Origin: Candidatus Krumholzibacteriota bacterium
GTDB taxonomy: Bacteria > Krumholzibacteriota > Krumholzibacteriia > Krumholzibacteriales > Krumholzibacteriaceae
Assembly: GCA_016932415.1 (NCBI GenBank)
Contig: JAFGCX010000026.1
Location: 1-64,000 of the forward strand
Reading direction: 5' to 3'
DNA length: 64,000 nucleotides
Shown here: positions 62,016 to 64,000 of the stretch, one piece after another
Numbering within the stretch: position 1 is the stretch's first letter
How the letters are laid out: each line of letters opens with the position of its first letter
The notes under the pieces: model-generated
The model's database searches: none
Seen by the model: only the letters and a program-made list of their open reading frames with translations
Told to the model about the DNA's origin: nothing
Translations under genes and position numbers: made by a program

Positions 62016-63097
62016 ACGATCCTTTGGAAGCTAATGCCATAGTGTATTGCGAGGGGGCTTTCAACACGCCAAACGGAAAGACGGCGCACGGGCTGGTCCG
62101 TTTTACAAGGAGATACAGAGTCCTCTCAGTTATCGATTCGAAATACGCTGGGATGGATTCAGGTACTGTCCTCGACGGAAAAGAGAATGGTATACCTCTT
62201 TTCGAAAGCCTCTCCTCCGCGGCGCGGGTTGCCAAAGAGGCGGGAAGCCCCGCGGACCGGATGGTCATAGGGATTGCGCCGGACGGTGGGAGACTGAGCA
62301 TGGGGGCGAGAAATGATATCAAGACCGCAATCTCAATGGGATTGAACATCGATTGCGGCCTGCATGATTTTCTCGGCGATGATACGGAAATATCATCCCT
62401 GGCAAAGAAATACGGTGTAAGGATTCGTGATGTCCGAAAGACTCCCCCGAGAAGCGAACTCCATTTCTTCAGCGGAAAGATCGAGGAAGTATCAGCTTTG
62501 AAGGTAGCCGTACTCGGCACGGATTCAGCGGTCGGCAAAAGGACGACGGCATGGATCCTGATCGACGCGCTTGAAAAAAAAGGGATGGGGGCGGAGATGG
62601 TCGGGACGGGCCAGACCGCCTGGATGCAGGGCGCCCGATATTCGATACTGCTTGATTCCCTGATCAACGATTTCGTCTCCGGCGAGATTGAGCATGCAGT
62701 CTGGAGCGCGTGGAAAGAACGCTCGCCGGATGTCATAGTGATCGAAGGACAGGGAAGTCTTATGAATCCGGCCTACCCGGGAGGATTCGAGATACTTGCC
62801 GCCGGCAGGCCCGACATGGTAATACTCCAGCACGCGCCGGCCAGAATCGAGTACGACGGTTTTCCGGGGTATCCGATACAACCCCTGACGCGCCAGATAC
62901 AGGCCATTGAAATCGTTTCTGACAGGAAAGTCGTGGCGGTCACGGTCAATCACGAGGGAATGGAGATGGAGGATGTACCGGTTGCCTGTGAGAAGATCAC
63001 TGCCGAGACGGGACTTCCCGCTTTCGATGTGCTTCTCGATGGCGGTGGCCGGCTTGCATCGGAGATCATGGGAAAAGCCGGTCTTTATAAGAAATAA
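62012..63097 (+). CDS. DUF1611/DgcN-family P-loop protein
   Basis: A 361-residue protein with the DUF1611 two-domain layout. The N-terminal Rossmann-like domain (about 1-145) has GAFNTPNGKTAHGLVR and IGIAPDGGRLS. The C-terminal P-loop domain has GTDSAVGKRTT near residues 168-178, GTGQTAWMQGA, VIEGQGSLMNPAYPGG and AITVNHE-type strands. DgcN members of this family have been described as D-glutamate N-acetyltransferases in D-amino-acid catabolism, usually beside a DgcA epimerase of the enolase superfamily. No dgcA is visible here. It overlaps the PLP gene by ATGA and is followed after 50 bp by the PP-loop gene, so its substrate may be the product of the PLP enzyme. Confidence 0.85.
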   Translation: MNDPLEANAIVYCEGAFNTPNGKTAHGLVRFTRRYRVLSVIDSKYAGMDSGTVLDGKENGIPLFESLSSAARVAKEAGSPADRMVIGIAPDGGRLSMGARNDIKTAISMGLNIDCGLHDFLGDDTEISSLAKKYGVRIRDVRKTPPRSELHFFSGKIEEVSALKVAVLGTDSAVGKRTTAWILIDALEKKGMGAEMVGTGQTAWMQGARYSILLDSLINDFVSGEIEHAVWSAWKERSPDVIVIEGQGSLMNPAYPGGFEILAAGRPDMVILQHAPARIEYDGFPGYPIQPLTRQIQAIEIVSDRKVVAVTVNHEGMEMEDVPVACEKITAETGLPAFDVLLDGGGRLASEIMGKAGLYKK

Positions 63098-63147
63098 TAA
63101 CTTGTTCCGCCGGCATGGGGCGGCGGGGAAAGACAAGGTGAACGGCG

Positions 63148-64000
63148 ATGGACGCCGGAAATAAAAAAGTCAACGAACCTGAAAGTATCAACGATATCTT
63201 CAGAACAATTCGCGCCTTCGACACTCTCGAAGTCGGACCTGTCAGGATCGAGAAGAGGCGACTCGTCGCTCCCTATACGGTATCGAATGGTAAGATCAGC
63301 GAATCTGTAGACCTCATCTACAGATACGAGGAAGATGTGTTTGACCCCGATGATGCCGCTTCCATCAATCTCGCTTCGATGATGGCGGCCCAGATCGCTC
63401 TGAATTACGGTCTTTTCTGCGGAAAGATCATTTTAAGGGGGCCTTTTGATGACGCCGATCGAAGGTTTATTATCGATATGGCGAAGAATACCGCTAGAGA
63501 GATATTTGTCATCAAGCTTCTCAATCCCAATCCTTTCCTCACCGGCAAGTCAGCCGGGCTTTCTCCGGTAAAGGCGAAGGATTACGTCCAGGCGGCGATA
63601 GAGTTTCCGGACCCGCCATTCAAAAGCCGCGATGGCCTTCGTTTTACCGCGTCCGACAGGAACAGCTGCGCCATATTGTCGAGCGGAGGGAAGGACAGCC
63701 TTCTCACGTATGGAATGCTCAACGAGACCGGAAAATCGGTTCACCCGGTCTTCGTGAATGAATCGGGCCGGCACTGGTTCACCGCTCTTAATTCATACAG
63801 ATATTTCAAGGACAACGTGCCGAACACAAGCCGCGTCTGGGTCAACTCGGACAGGGTCTTCGCATGGTTTCTCCGCAGGATACCTTTCGTGCGTCAGGAT
63901 TTCGCCAATCTGCGCGCCGATCAATATCCACTTCGCCTGTGGACGGTAGCCGTCTTCGTTTTTGGCGCGCTCCCCGTAGCTCTCAGGCGGGGTCTGGGGA
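63148..64000 (+). CDS. PP-loop (SGGKDS) ATP-pyrophosphatase-type enzyme, cut by window end
   Basis: The frame is open from ATG 63148 to the end of the window (284 codons, no stop). An N-terminal domain (about 1-170) of unrecognised family contains ASMMAAQIALNYG and LLNPNPFLTG. It is followed by a nucleotide-binding domain with the PP-loop SGGKDSLL at residues 179-186, as in enzymes that adenylate a carboxylate, amide or carbonyl substrate. The order of a helical N-domain and a late GGKDS loop loosely recalls MurL, the ATP-dependent UDP-MurNAc-L-Ala-L-Glu epimerase; I cannot confirm homology. It is third in the operon with the PLP and DUF1611 genes. Confidence 0.8.
   Translation, partial: MDAGNKKVNEPESINDIFRTIRAFDTLEVGPVRIEKRRLVAPYTVSNGKISESVDLIYRYEEDVFDPDDAASINLASMMAAQIALNYGLFCGKIILRGPFDDADRRFIIDMAKNTAREIFVIKLLNPNPFLTGKSAGLSPVKAKDYVQAAIEFPDPPFKSRDGLRFTASDRNSCAILSSGGKDSLLTYGMLNETGKSVHPVFVNESGRHWFTALNSYRYFKDNVPNTSRVWVNSDRVFAWFLRRIPFVRQDFANLRADQYPLRLWTVAVFVFGALPVALRRGLG

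Overview
The window reads as a gene-dense chromosomal segment of a Gram-negative bacterium. Evidence for an outer membrane is a complete TonB-ExbB-ExbD set, several lipobox lipoproteins and many exported proteins. A secreted protein ending in a FlgD-like / type IX-style module with an NPFNP motif (59952-60746), exported C10 (streptopain-like) and M64 peptidases, and a fibre-like protein with GIGT repeats point to the FCB superphylum. A candidate phylum such as Krumholzibacteriota, Eisenbacteria or Latescibacterota would fit; this placement is inference, since no rRNA or ribosomal protein gene is present.

Layout. 1-8.9 kb: housekeeping genes (lysine/alanine-rich histone-like protein, ComM-type AAA ATPase, acyl-CoA dehydrogenase, endonuclease III, M64 peptidase, FabL-type enoyl reductase, thioredoxin reductase, endonuclease IV, DUF2007) and a tRNA-Val(CAC). 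9.2-13.4 kb: a visibly A+T-richer trehalose operon (DUF5752, TreT-like, OtsB, OtsA) just downstream of the tRNA. 13.5-20.5 kb: B12-binding radical SAM protein, DASS symporter, Na/Pi cotransporter, exported alpha/beta hydrolase, RRM protein. 20.9-29.2 kb: a five-gene minus-strand operon (PDZ protein, coiled-coil/Ig-like membrane protein, ABC ATPase, two paralogous ABC-2 permeases), divergent from a histidine kinase/response regulator pair. The shared intergenic region carries a 10-bp-period direct repeat. 29.3-40 kb: EPTP-repeat lipoprotein, exported TPR-CHAT protein, large propeller hybrid sensor kinase, lipoprotein prolyl oligopeptidase. 40-46.3 kb: small conserved proteins, exported SagB-like oxidoreductase, TonB-like protein, a gpmA remnant and three envelope-polysaccharide-type genes. 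46.5-60.7 kb: secretome region with an unknown secreted protein, aspartyl protease-PDZ, TonB/ExbB/ExbD, pilin, lipoprotein, a fibre-like protein followed by two C10 peptidases, ferritin-like protein, MscL with a zinc ribbon, and the FlgD-tailed protein. 60.9-64 kb: an operon of a threonine-synthase-like PLP enzyme, a DUF1611 (DgcN-type) protein and a PP-loop SGGKDS enzyme cut by the window end.

The least explained units are the terminal PLP-DUF1611-PP-loop operon, the two-component-linked ABC exporter module, the fibre plus twin C10 peptidase operon, and the trehalose island with two synthesis routes. No CRISPR array, phage integrase or insertion sequence was seen.
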